Of a stretch of DNA of 64,000 nt, positions 15,694 to 24,801 are shown in pieces. The notes under the pieces are model-generated. The model saw nothing but the letters and a program-made list of their open reading frames with translations, was not told the origin of the DNA and searched no databases. The position numbers and the translations under genes are program-made. Origin of the DNA: JAJFFW01 sp965263375 (lineage in GTDB: Bacteria; Pseudomonadota; Alphaproteobacteria; Caulobacterales; Parvularculaceae); NCBI GenBank assembly GCA_965263375.1, contig OZ253669.1, forward strand, positions 124,001 through 188,000, given 5' to 3'. How positions within the stretch are numbered: the stretch's first letter is position 1; each line of letters begins with the position of its first letter.

Positions 15694-18111
15694 CTAAACG
15701 TCTAACTCAGCCGTCAGCGCATTTTCTTGGATGAATTCACGGCGTGGCTCTACCACATCACCCATCAGACGGGTAAAGATGTCATCAGCCCCATCAGCCT
15801 CTTTAATCTTCACCTGGAGTAATACACGGGCGTTATCGTCCAGTGTCGTCTCCCACAGCTGGTCGGGGTTCATCTCGCCCAATCCCTTATAGCGTTGCAT
15901 CTGGATGCCTTTTTCGCCGGCCGCACGTGCAGCACGCAACAAGCTTTCCGGCCCAAAAAGAATAGTTTCATTTTCCTTACGCTGATAACGCGCAGGCTTT
16001 AGAAACACATCACGCAAGGGCGCCATCGCCTCTTGTGCTTTTTTCGCGTCACCGCTCTTTAAAATATCACGGGTTAAAATTCGAGTTTCGACAACACCGC
16101 GCAGCTCCCGTTCAAAGACATACCCGCCTTCACCGTCGCTGCTGCCGACCCAACCGCGCTCATAATCTTCCGCCAAAAGATCAAGACGCTCGGCGATCTT
16201 TGTTGCGCGCGATGTGGCTTCATCTTCATCATCCGCCTCGCTTAGGGCTTCAGCAATAGCAGCTTGGACAATAACGTCACGATCAAATCGTTCAGGCAGA
16301 TCTTTGATGGCAGCGCTAAACCGACGCGCTTTTTCCACCAAATCATCAAGATCGGCGCCGGTAATCATCTCACCATTATCAAGGGTTAAATGCGCTTCCG
16401 CCGCCCCCTCGCGATAGAGATAGTCTTCCAACGCACTTTCATCGATCAAATACTGTTCAGACTTACCGCGTGAAATTTTATAAAGCGGCGGTTGCGCGAT
16501 ATACAGGTGCCCACGACGAATAATTTCCGGCATTTGCCTGAAAAAGAATGTCAACAACAATGTCCGGATATGGGCGCCGTCAACATCAGCATCGGTCATG
16601 ATGACAATTTTATGATAGCGCAGTTTATCCGCATCAAAATCATCACGGCCAATACCCGTGCCAAGCGCCGTTATCAAGGTGCCGATTTCTTGGCTAGACA
16701 GCATTTTGTCAAAGCGCGCCCGTTCAACGTTCAATATCTTACCCTTTAGGGGCAGCACCGCTTGGTTTTCGCGGTTACGCGCTTGTTTTGCTGAACCGCC
16801 CGCGGAATCACCCTCGACGATAAAAAGCTCAGACTTGGCAGGATCACGTTCCTGACAATCGGCCAGTTTTCCCGGCAGTGATGCTACATCAAGCGCCGAT
16901 TTGCGCCGGGTTAGGTCACGCGCCTTGCGGGCCGCTTCGCGCGCGGCCGCTGCTTCGGCGATTTTCATCACAATTTTCTTGGCTTCACCTGGGTTTTCTT
17001 CAAACCAATTGCCAAGATTATCAGCGACCGTACTTTCAACAATCGGGCGAACCTCGGATGAGACGAGCTTATCTTTCGTCTGTGACGAGAATTTCGGATC
17101 TGGCACTTTTACTGACAAAACGCAGCATAATCCTTCGCGCGCGTCATCACCAGTGAGCGAGACTTTTTCCTTTTTGGCAATACCCGAAGATGACGCGTAA
17201 TTGTTCACAATCCTTGTCAGCGCCGCACGGAAACCCGCCAAATGGGTGCCGCCGTCACGCTGCGGTATATTATTTGTGAAACACAACACTTTCTCATGGT
17301 AGGAATCATTCCACCACATCGCAAGATCAACGCTGACCCCATCTTTTTCAGCCTTGAATGACACCGGGGCATTCAGCAGGGACGTTTTCGCCTTATCAAG
17401 ATAGGCGACAAAGGCTTCGAGCCCGCCCTCATAAACCATTGCTTCAACACGCGGCTCAACGGAGCGCGCATCTGTAAGATTAATCCCCACACCGGAATTC
17501 AAAAACGCAAGCTCGCGCAAGCGATGTTCGAGCGTATCGAAATCAAAAACAGTGCCCGTAAAAATTTCATCGGATGGCATAAAGGTAACTTCCGTACCTT
17601 TTTTATCTGTATCGCCGATGACTTTTAAATCTTCATCCGGCTCACCCATCTCGAAACGCATCGAATGTTCCTTGCCTTCGCGATAGATGGTCAATGTCAA
17701 CCATTCCGACAAGGCATTCACAACGGAAACACCAACCCCATGGAGGCCGCCAGAAACTTTGTAAGAGTTCTGATCAAATTTTCCCCCAGCGTGAAGCTGG
17801 GTCATAATAACTTGGGCGGCTGACACCCCTTCTTCAGGGTGAATCGCCGTGGGAACGCCGCGGCCATTATCGCGCACAGTCACCGAACCATCCACGTTCA
17901 AAATCACGTCGACTTGATCGCAATGCCCCGCTAACGCTTCGTCAATCGCGTTATCGACGACCTCATAAACCATATGGTGCAGACCGGAGCCATCATCGGT
18001 GTCACCAATATACATGCCTGGGCGTTTGCGCACGGCATCAAGGCCCTTCAAGACCTTAATCGAATCCGCACCGTACTCGTCGTTATTTTCTTGCGCCGCT
18101 TCCTGGGCCAT
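15694..18111 (-). CDS. gyrB: DNA gyrase subunit B
   Basis: The ATPase subunit of gyrase, which introduces negative supercoils with GyrA. The GHKL ATPase part includes VVDNAIDEALAG and DNGRGVPTAIHPEEG. The TOPRIM part has EGDSAGGSAKQARNRENQA, PLKGKILNVERAR and DADVDGAHIRTLLL; the C-terminal MQRYKGLGEMNPDQLWETT is conserved. It is 805 residues, as usual for Alphaproteobacteria. The frame is open to 18159, but ATG at 18111 (MAQEAAQENN) has AGGA 8 bases upstream. It is last in the dnaA-dnaN-recF-gyrB cluster and begins 13 bases after recF. Confidence 0.97.
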   Translation of the reverse strand: MAQEAAQENNDEYGADSIKVLKGLDAVRKRPGMYIGDTDDGSGLHHMVYEVVDNAIDEALAGHCDQVDVILNVDGSVTVRDNGRGVPTAIHPEEGVSAAQVIMTQLHAGGKFDQNSYKVSGGLHGVGVSVVNALSEWLTLTIYREGKEHSMRFEMGEPDEDLKVIGDTDKKGTEVTFMPSDEIFTGTVFDFDTLEHRLRELAFLNSGVGINLTDARSVEPRVEAMVYEGGLEAFVAYLDKAKTSLLNAPVSFKAEKDGVSVDLAMWWNDSYHEKVLCFTNNIPQRDGGTHLAGFRAALTRIVNNYASSSGIAKKEKVSLTGDDAREGLCCVLSVKVPDPKFSSQTKDKLVSSEVRPIVESTVADNLGNWFEENPGEAKKIVMKIAEAAAAREAARKARDLTRRKSALDVASLPGKLADCQERDPAKSELFIVEGDSAGGSAKQARNRENQAVLPLKGKILNVERARFDKMLSSQEIGTLITALGTGIGRDDFDADKLRYHKIVIMTDADVDGAHIRTLLLTFFFRQMPEIIRRGHLYIAQPPLYKISRGKSEQYLIDESALEDYLYREGAAEAHLTLDNGEMITGADLDDLVEKARRFSAAIKDLPERFDRDVIVQAAIAEALSEADDEDEATSRATKIAERLDLLAEDYERGWVGSSDGEGGYVFERELRGVVETRILTRDILKSGDAKKAQEAMAPLRDVFLKPARYQRKENETILFGPESLLRAARAAGEKGIQMQRYKGLGEMNPDQLWETTLDDNARVLLQVKIKEADGADDIFTRLMGDVVEPRREFIQENALTAELDV

Positions 18112-18124
18112 TTTTAATTTCCTA

Positions 18125-19402
18125 CTAATTACCAATTTCGCGAACCGTCTCACCCGCAACAGCGAATGATTGCGCTCGCGCGCCCCATGCCGTAAACAGG
18201 GATTGATCAGTTCCCGTCATAAATGTTTGAAATCCGATATCATCTAAAATGTCATACAACGCCGCACGTCGCGCTTCATCAAGATGGGCTGCGACTTCAT
18301 CGAGCAGCATGACGAGGGGCGCACCTTCGCTAGAACCGGCGGCATCGTAACCACCCGCCCATATGCGGGACAGCGCCCGCGCATTTGCCAGCACCAAACC
18401 TATTAAAAGCGCTTTTTGCTCCCCGGTCGAACAAAGGCGTGCAGGACGCCCTTTTGCTAAATGGGTTACGAGCAAATCGCTACGGTGGGGCCCTAAAAGC
18501 GCCCGTTTCGCCTCCCTATCAACACGCCTTTGGCTTTTAAGCCGTTCACAGAATTCATCTTCAACAGCCGCCGCAGGCGCACTGTCGAGCGCATTTTCTA
18601 AATACCCGTCGAAAGCAAGGTCGCTTGCCGGAAAAACGGTATCAGCGGCGCCAATATCAGTTTGCATCAGCAATGCCGCAAGATCGCGGCGCGCAGCCGC
18701 CAAGGCCACGCCCGCTTCCGCCATTTGCGCCTCAAGCGCGCCAAGCCAAGAATCGTCGCGCACGCCCTCTTCCAACAGTTTTTGGCGCTGGCGCATCGCA
18801 GTTTCATAGTCATTCGCAGACGCACGATGAGCAGGGTCATGTGCAAAAGCGAGGCGATCCAAAAACCGCCGCCGCTCGCCAGCGCCTTCCATAAACAGCC
18901 GATCCTGAGCCGGGGTCAGCCACAAAAGCCGCAAATATTGAGCGAAAGCTGAGGGGCCAGAAGCAGCGCGCTCCTCAATTCTGCATTGGCGCCGGTCCGG
19001 CGCAGCGGCCAGCACCCCAACACCAAGTCGCACTTCATCCCCGTCTGATTGAAGCCGCGCGGAAACCGCCCATCCGCCAGCGCCTTCAACACGCGGCAAT
19101 TCATCAAGACGGGCGCTGCGCAACCCGCGACCAGGGCCGAGCAGAGAAATCGCTTCGAGAATATTAGTCTTACCAGCGCCATTTGGTCCGGCCAGTGTCA
19201 CAGGGCGCCCATCTAGCTGAAGGCTTGCTGAAACATAAGAACGAAAATCCGTCAACGCCAAACGCGACAGACGGCCCGTTGCATAAACAGCGGGCGCCTG
19301 ATCTTGATCAACTATGTCTTGAACGGCTGATTGCACGTTTAAGATCTTACCTTTTTTCTTTTCGTCTTTTAACGGATGATCATCGAGGCAAAGCCACATC
19401 AT
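18125..19402 (-). CDS. recF: DNA replication and repair protein RecF
   Basis: SMC-like ATPase that loads RecA at gaps with RecOR. Walker A is GPNGAGKTN, followed by ILEAISLLGPGRGLRS. The C-terminal region has STGEQKALLIGLVLANA (ABC signature-like) and VMLLDEVAAHLD (Walker B and D-loop). The core begins at LSRLALTDFRSYVSA. Upstream starts are uncertain: ATG at 19402/19399 (MMWLCLDDH) or GTG at 19336 (VQSAVQDI). None has a strong ribosome-binding site, and the extra N-terminal residues have no family match. Position between dnaN and gyrB is classical. Confidence 0.93.
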   Translation of the reverse strand: MMWLCLDDHPLKDEKKKGKILNVQSAVQDIVDQDQAPAVYATGRLSRLALTDFRSYVSASLQLDGRPVTLAGPNGAGKTNILEAISLLGPGRGLRSARLDELPRVEGAGGWAVSARLQSDGDEVRLGVGVLAAAPDRRQCRIEERAASGPSAFAQYLRLLWLTPAQDRLFMEGAGERRRFLDRLAFAHDPAHRASANDYETAMRQRQKLLEEGVRDDSWLGALEAQMAEAGVALAAARRDLAALLMQTDIGAADTVFPASDLAFDGYLENALDSAPAAAVEDEFCERLKSQRRVDREAKRALLGPHRSDLLVTHLAKGRPARLCSTGEQKALLIGLVLANARALSRIWAGGYDAAGSSEGAPLVMLLDEVAAHLDEARRAALYDILDDIGFQTFMTGTDQSLFTAWGARAQSFAVAGETVREIGN

Positions 19403-19457
19403 AAAATAACCCAACGCTCGCAAAGAGTATTTTGCAATGTTGGAGATCACCCAACGG

Positions 19458-20579
19458 CTAAACGCGCAGCGGCATCAACACATAAAGGGCGCCGCTATCT
19501 TCTTCATCACTAACAACTGCCGGCGAGGACGGATCAGCGAGGTGGAAAATCGCCGTATCGCCATCCACCTGTGTGGCGACGTCAAGCAAATATCGAGCGT
19601 TAAACCCAATTTCGATAGGCGCGCCTTTGTAATCAACCGCAAGCTCCTCAAGGGCGCTTCCAGCTTCTGGGTTGTTTACGGTCAAACGAAGCTTATCGGT
19701 ATCGAGTGCTAACTTAATAGACCGTGTACGATCGGCAGAAACCGTGGAAACGCGGTCGACCGCCTGTGCGAAAGGCTTATTTTCAACGCGTAATACATTT
19801 TCGTTGGTTTTTGGGATCACACGCTCATATTCGGGGAAGGTTCCGTCGATCAATTTTGAAGTAAGCCGCCCAGGACCAAAACTAAAGCGGATCTTTGCGG
19901 GCGAAACGCCAATCTCAATCATTTCATCGGCATCATCAAGAAGACGGGCAAGCTCCGTTACGGCCTTGCGCGGCACGATTACACCGGGCATTTGCTCTGC
20001 GCCTTTTGGCAGCGCTGCGTTTAATCGGGCAAGGCGATGCCCGTCAGTTGAAGCGGCGCGCAGTAATGGCGCGCCATCGCCTTCCGTCAACGCGTGAATA
20101 TAAACCCCATTTAGATAATAACGCGTTTCCTCCTGAGACATGGCAAAACGGGTCTTATCAAGAAGACGCGCCAGATCGACGCTAGGCATGGAAAATTGCG
20201 TCGGCAATTCCTCCGTCGCCAAGGTGGGAAAATCATCCTCCGGCAAAACCGCGAGCGAAAATTCAGAACGTCCAGCGGAAATTCGCAACCGGCCTTCTTC
20301 TTTCGAAAGTTCTAGCTGAACCTGCGCGCCATCAGGCAACTTTCGTACGATATCGTGAAATCGCAGCGCCTCTGTTGTCGTCGCCCCCGCCTCGATTACA
20401 TCGGCGCCAGCCGTTTCCGAAATCTCAATATCAAGATCGGTGGCCGTCAAAGTAAGCTCGCCGTCACCAGCATGCAGCAAGACGTTGCCCAGAATTGGAA
20501 TAGTATTCCGGCGCTCCACAACACTTTGCACATGGCCCAAGGCTTTCGCCAACGCCGCACGCTCTATAATCACTTTCAT
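19458..20579 (-). CDS. dnaN: DNA polymerase III beta sliding clamp
   Basis: A 373-residue clamp with the usual three repeated domains, from MKVIIERAALAKALGHVQSV to the C-terminal ALYVLMPLRV. VERRNTIPILGNVLLHA and DLDIEISE in domain 1, TDGHRLARL in domain 2, and IKLALDTDKLRL in domain 3 mark it. ATG at 20579 has AGAGG upstream. It dimerises around DNA and tethers polymerase III. It lies about 540 bases downstream of dnaA, far enough to have its own promoter. Confidence 0.97.
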   Translation of the reverse strand: MKVIIERAALAKALGHVQSVVERRNTIPILGNVLLHAGDGELTLTATDLDIEISETAGADVIEAGATTTEALRFHDIVRKLPDGAQVQLELSKEEGRLRISAGRSEFSLAVLPEDDFPTLATEELPTQFSMPSVDLARLLDKTRFAMSQEETRYYLNGVYIHALTEGDGAPLLRAASTDGHRLARLNAALPKGAEQMPGVIVPRKAVTELARLLDDADEMIEIGVSPAKIRFSFGPGRLTSKLIDGTFPEYERVIPKTNENVLRVENKPFAQAVDRVSTVSADRTRSIKLALDTDKLRLTVNNPEAGSALEELAVDYKGAPIEIGFNARYLLDVATQVDGDTAIFHLADPSSPAVVSDEEDSGALYVLMPLRV

Positions 20580-21118
20580 AGGTCCGACCTCTTAAGTCGC
20601 CGCCTTTATTGGCGAATTGGACATTCCGTTCTTCACTGCTTGGCGAACGAACGGCCTGGCGGAAGGGATAGGAGGCCCAATCGCGTCCCAAAGGCGCCTC
20701 TAAAAAACACGCACAAAGGGGACACAACGCCCGGATCGGGCCATATAGCGACGACCGCACCCTCTTATGAGAAACGCCGTGAAACGGCGCTGAAGCGATT
20801 GCGCAAAATGCGCAAAATTAGTATCGAATCAGAGCGATAGTATAGACGAAATTGCACGCAAAAAGCCAGCGCCAAGCGCGCTTTGCACACCTAGCGGACG
20901 TCTTTTAAGGGCATGGTTTTAGGAGAATTTTTGTAAATCTTAGCCCGTATCGACTTAAGGTCGAAAAAGCACTCAAGATAGGGCGCTCAATTAGGGGCAA
21001 CCCACAATTCACCAACCATCAGCCGCGCATGATTGCTGGCCAAACAAACAATCAGGCTTGATGATTTTAATCAAGCCGATGTTTTTAATTTTGGTAAAGC
21101 CAGCCTGCGCCGGGCTTC
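20580..21118. promoter_or_regulatory. dnaA-dnaN intergenic region
   Basis: No gene seen. It should contain the dnaN promoter on the minus strand. Visible elements: a hairpin CGCCGT-GAA-ACGGCG (20775-20789), a tandem repeat of TGCGCAAAA around 20800-20819, and the likely dnaA terminator at 21055-21077. I found no DnaA-box cluster that would suggest a second origin. Confidence 0.45.
21055..21077 (-). terminator. Probable dnaA terminator
   Basis: GGCTTGAT and ATCAAGCC form an 8-base-pair stem with a 7-base loop, located 42-64 bases past the dnaA stop. The minus-strand tail (TGATTGTTTGTTT) is only moderately T-rich. Confidence 0.45.
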
Positions 21119-22654
21119 TTATCCGCCAATGGCTCGACGAATTCTATCGACAGCGTCTTGGAAGTCCTTATGGCGCTCGAGCAACGCCTCGGCCCGACGG
21201 AATGAGCTCATCGCGGTTGTATGATCCCGGCCTAACACGCCAGCAATTCGGGGGAATGATTCTTTCAAGGTGTCACGGCACACAAAAACAAATGCATGGC
21301 GAGCCTTTACGATCCGCTGGGGTTGAGCGCGCCCCTTAATGTCGTCGATCGTAATGCCAAATGCCTCAGCCGCCGCCAAAGCCGCATCCTCCAACGTGCC
21401 AAGTTGTTTGCCATTTGTTAAGCGCCCTTGCAAAGCCGCCTCCGCATCCATGCGGCCAACTTCGCCGCCGCGCTCGCCGCAGTCAAGCAATAGCTGATTT
21501 AAAGCGCCAATAGCCTCACGCATGCTTTGAGAGAAATTACGCGCAACGTAATCGATCGCATCTTCGCGCACCTCAAGGTCTGAGTTCAGTCCATGGCAAG
21601 CCATATCAACGCGCTTTTTTAGGACCTCTTGACGCAATTCAACACCGCCATGATCAATAGAAACCGCAAGGCCGCCCGCCAATCGGTCCGCAAGCCGCTC
21701 ATGAACGCCGCTTTGCTTTAGTAAAGAAGGCGCAGCCTCACCAGCGACAACGAGCTGGCGGCCGCTTGCGATAAACGCATTCACCAGATTTAACATTTCC
21801 TGCTGTGTGCGCTCTTTACCGCCAAGCATATGAATATCATCTATCATCACCAAGCGATGAGACAAAAGATCTTTATGCAGAGAATGCATTGAATTCGACC
21901 AAACAGCATCAACACAGCCATTAGTCAGATTTGAATGGGTCAAATAAGCAAAATCACCTTCACCATGACGGGTCCGCCACTCATGACCGACCGCATGCAA
22001 CAAATGGGTCTTGCCCACACCGGATGGACCATAAATGTAAATGAGGTTATGCGCCGACCCTTCAACGAAAACCTGCCGCGCCGCCGCATGGGCGATCCGG
22101 TTTGTGTCATCAATCGCGAAGGTGTCAAAGGTCGTGCGCTCATCCAAAGGGGAAGCAAGTTCAGTCAATGACAAGGACGTCTTCTTTGCCCCAGCCCGTT
22201 CATTCGTCCCGCGCTGCCCCATAATAACTGAGGGAAATCCAGCGCTTTTAGCTGGGTGTTGGCCGCCATTCGCGCCGCCATTAAACCCGAAATTTGATTT
22301 TATGCCTGGGCCGTCGCCGCGAGATTCAACAAAACGCACTTCACTTGGCGGCTGAGTACGCACACTCGCTTCTTGTGCGTGCTGCGAGAGCGCGCGTCGC
22401 TGTCTTAGCGAAATTGAAAAGCGCTTGGCCGGCGCGCCCAACCTGTTCCATTCATCATGCATTCCCGGTTTAAAGCGTTGAAGCAAAGCTTCGCGGCGGA
22501 TTGGCGACTCTGTAGAAATCTCAACTTCTTCACCGCCGGATTTTTCCAAACATAAATCCGACATCCACGAGCGAAACGCCGCCTCGCCAAAGCGCCCAAT
22601 CAAAGCAAGTCTGTAATCAGCCAACTGATCATTTGTAATGGAACAACCAACCAT
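21119..22654 (-). CDS. dnaA: Chromosomal replication initiator DnaA
   Basis: AAA+ initiator that binds DnaA boxes and melts oriC. Domain I is the first ~85 residues, followed by a Gly/Asn-rich linker (about 100-165). Domain III has Walker A GPSGVGKTH (209-217) and Walker B MIDDIHML (270-277); SMREAIGALNQL is the sensor-II helix. Domain IV ends with the signature GRDHTTAMSS (475-484). At 511 residues it is of normal length. It departs from usual DnaA sequence in several places: VVAGEAAPSLL where SDRPP is common, LADRLAGGLAVSIDHGG in box VII, and Ala in place of Val after DHTT. The order dnaA-dnaN-recF-gyrB is classical, but oriC is 36 kb away. Confidence 0.96.
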   Translation of the reverse strand: MVGCSITNDQLADYRLALIGRFGEAAFRSWMSDLCLEKSGGEEVEISTESPIRREALLQRFKPGMHDEWNRLGAPAKRFSISLRQRRALSQHAQEASVRTQPPSEVRFVESRGDGPGIKSNFGFNGGANGGQHPAKSAGFPSVIMGQRGTNERAGAKKTSLSLTELASPLDERTTFDTFAIDDTNRIAHAAARQVFVEGSAHNLIYIYGPSGVGKTHLLHAVGHEWRTRHGEGDFAYLTHSNLTNGCVDAVWSNSMHSLHKDLLSHRLVMIDDIHMLGGKERTQQEMLNLVNAFIASGRQLVVAGEAAPSLLKQSGVHERLADRLAGGLAVSIDHGGVELRQEVLKKRVDMACHGLNSDLEVREDAIDYVARNFSQSMREAIGALNQLLLDCGERGGEVGRMDAEAALQGRLTNGKQLGTLEDAALAAAEAFGITIDDIKGRAQPQRIVKARHAFVFVCRDTLKESFPRIAGVLGRDHTTAMSSFRRAEALLERHKDFQDAVDRIRRAIGG

Positions 22655-23406
22655 TTAAATTTCCCTCAAACCCCGATATCTAACTTTGAATTCAAACTAT
22701 GTAAAAATCGAGACAAAACTTGCCTCTGCGCGAAACGCCGCACATGCAAAACGCTTAACTTTTTGGAAGACTGCTCAGCAAACAATTATAGTGCAGCCAG
22801 GATATTTTGCGAGTCAAGCAAGGAACCCGGACCCGCACGAAACCATAAGGTTGTCAAGTACAACTTAATTTATTGACACACAGAACAGTATTAAATTTAG
22901 GTGATGTAATCTTCGCCAGAATCATATCAGCCTCATCAAATCGACAATCAAGCATCAGTCACCCGCCGCCCGAGGCCCAAAACCCTCAAGCGTCATAAAA
23001 CTAATCAGTCTAGAAATAAACCGCCAGAAACTTGTTGAGCGATATAGTCCGCATCCGCCCCTTCAAGTTCATCTAATATAGAGTACGACATTATTGTTAC
23101 GCAAGCCTGAGACACACGATTCGGACAACTTTTTTGTGATTTTTTTTCTAGAAAACCCGTTTTTAGGAAAAACATATTGCCCTTCAAAAACTTAAGCCAA
23201 ATGTGGACAAAACATAATCGACGCGCAGTCAGTGCGTCACTGGAACAATTAGCTGGGCTAATCCACCGTAAGCACGAAAGTCAACATCGTTAACGCGGTA
23301 AATCGCTATATTTTTGTGAAAATTGCTGAAAAATCTCACACCGCATAAGAGGCGGTTTCTAAATCAAGCAGTCCGTTACATGGTAACAGCAAGCTTTGAC
23401 TAACGC
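22655..23406. promoter_or_regulatory. dnaA upstream region
   Basis: About 750 bases without a credible gene, between rpsT and dnaA. It contains one DnaA-box-like nonamer at 23202-23210 (TTGTCCACA on the minus strand, one mismatch to TTATCCACA) and A/T runs around 23130-23170, compatible with an autoregulated dnaA promoter. A weak hairpin ACCGC/GCGGT at 23340-23356 followed on the minus strand by GTGTGAGATTTTT could end rpsT transcription. Confidence 0.45.
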
Positions 23407-23673
23407 TTAAGCAGACAAAGCTTTGATGCGCGATGACAAACGTGAAAGCTTGCGCGCTGCTGTCGTCTTGTGGAACACGCCCCGCGAAACAGCGCGGTGC
23501 AATTCTGGCATAGCGTTGCGGAAAGCTGTGTTAGCCGCAGACTTATCGCCAGAGTCGATCGCTTCTTCGACTTTACGTAAAAAGGTACGCACGCGCGATC
23601 GACGCGCCTTATTGACCGCCGTGCGACGTTCAATTTTACGGACCATTTTTTTCGCCGAAGATGTATTCGCCAT
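23407..23673 (-). CDS. rpsT: 30S ribosomal protein S20
   Basis: An 88-residue, Lys/Arg/Ala-rich helical protein starting MANTSSAKKMVRKIERRT and ending LSRLSSRIKAL. It binds 16S rRNA early in 30S assembly. ATG at 23673 matches the usual S20 start; the frame extends five codons upstream to a non-family start. The dnaA-rpsT-mutM order is common in Alphaproteobacteria. Confidence 0.96.
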   Translation of the reverse strand: MANTSSAKKMVRKIERRTAVNKARRSRVRTFLRKVEEAIDSGDKSAANTAFRNAMPELHRAVSRGVFHKTTAARKLSRLSSRIKALSA

Positions 23674-23819
23674 GTGTTCGTCGTCCAACTTGTTAAGCTG
23701 TTAAAATCGCTTCCACACATAAAAACGCTGTGGAAAGAGCGCGCTTATAACTGGGGGGAAACTGCCCGTCAACAGGCTATCTTAAGGTTACAAGCATTTA
23801 TTCACACCTATGCGCGGCA

Positions 23820-24701
23820 TCAACGCTGGCACGCCCCACAAAAGAAGGTGGAACGCCCAGCCTGTTCAATCCGCCGTACTGGCGAAGCGCATTTGACGCA
23901 CGCCTCTCCCTCACGCCCATAAACCTGAAAAGCATGTTGGAAATATCCCAACGCCCCGTCTGAGGCCGCAAAATCACGCAACGTCGAACCGCCCGCGGCA
24001 ATAGCCTCTTCAAGCACCGTTTTAATGATCGGCGCGAGGCGTTGAGCACGCGCCCCAGAAACGCTCGCTGACTTTCGCCGCGGCGAAACCCCTGCGCGAA
24101 AAAGCGCCTCACAAACATAAATATTGCCGAGCCCCGCAACGATACGCTGATCTAACAGGGCGGATTTAATCGGCGTCATCCGGCCCATTAGCGCCTGACT
24201 TAGCGCCTCGCCATTAAACGCTGCGCTAAGGGGTTCAGGGCCCATTCCTTTGAAGTGTCTGCAATGGTCAATCTGGTTGCTGGGGACCAAGTCCATAAAG
24301 CCAAACCGGCGCGTATCGTTATAGGTGACAATCACCCCAGCATTCGTCCGGCTACGCAATGGCGCCAGCCGGAAGATGACATGGTCATGTTTTGCATCGC
24401 CCCCCACATCATAATAAAAGCCGCCGGGGCGCTCTTTCTCATCTCGTTCATCTTGAACAGTAAAACGCCCGGACATGCCGAGATGCATGATCAAGCTTTC
24501 CTCACTCGATAAAGCCCCGATCAGATACTTCCCGCGCCTTTCAAGCTTTAGCAATGTCGCCCCTTCTAAGCGTGCCGCGAAGCCTTCTGGAAAAGGAAAA
24601 CGCAAATCCGGCCGGCCCAAGGTAACGGCGCGAAACGACGCTCCTTCCATTGCGGGGGCAAGTCCGCGCCTAACTGTTTCCACCTCTGGTAATTCAGGCA
24701 T
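23820..24701 (-). CDS. mutM: Formamidopyrimidine-DNA glycosylase
   Basis: Base-excision repair enzyme that removes 8-oxoguanine and nicks the abasic site. The N-terminus MPELPEVETVRRGL carries catalytic Pro2 and Glu3. IVAGLGNIYVCEALF is the H2TH region, and the C-terminal zinc finger has CVKC...CGAC with the DNA-contacting GRSTFFC. At 293 residues it is of normal length. It lies upstream of rpsT on the same strand. Confidence 0.97.
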   Translation of the reverse strand: MPELPEVETVRRGLAPAMEGASFRAVTLGRPDLRFPFPEGFAARLEGATLLKLERRGKYLIGALSSEESLIMHLGMSGRFTVQDERDEKERPGGFYYDVGGDAKHDHVIFRLAPLRSRTNAGVIVTYNDTRRFGFMDLVPSNQIDHCRHFKGMGPEPLSAAFNGEALSQALMGRMTPIKSALLDQRIVAGLGNIYVCEALFRAGVSPRRKSASVSGARAQRLAPIIKTVLEEAIAAGGSTLRDFAASDGALGYFQHAFQVYGREGEACVKCASPVRRIEQAGRSTFFCGACQR

Positions 24702-24724
24702 AGCATTTCAATTTTGATGGCAAC

Positions 24725-24758
24725 AAAAAACCGCCGCCTTAAGTAAAGGCGGCGGTTT
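24725..24758 (-). terminator. rpsA rho-independent terminator
   Basis: AAACCGCCGCCTT and AAGGCGGCGGTTT (24728-24740 and 24746-24758) form a 13-base-pair stem with a 5-base loop. On the minus strand it ends in a run of T, 40-70 bases after the rpsA stop and before mutM. Confidence 0.9.
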
Positions 24759-24801
24759 CCATTGAATGAAATTGGAACAGAACTAAAGAGTTCCGTTCTT
24801 C

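Noticed and set aside
22686..22868. A 60-residue plus-strand frame upstream of dnaA
   Set aside because: No family resemblance and unfavourable composition; consistent with regulatory DNA.
22655..23406. dnaA upstream gap as the chromosomal origin
   Set aside because: Only one near-consensus DnaA box. Gene context, CtrA-type sites and strand bias all favour 58145-58660.
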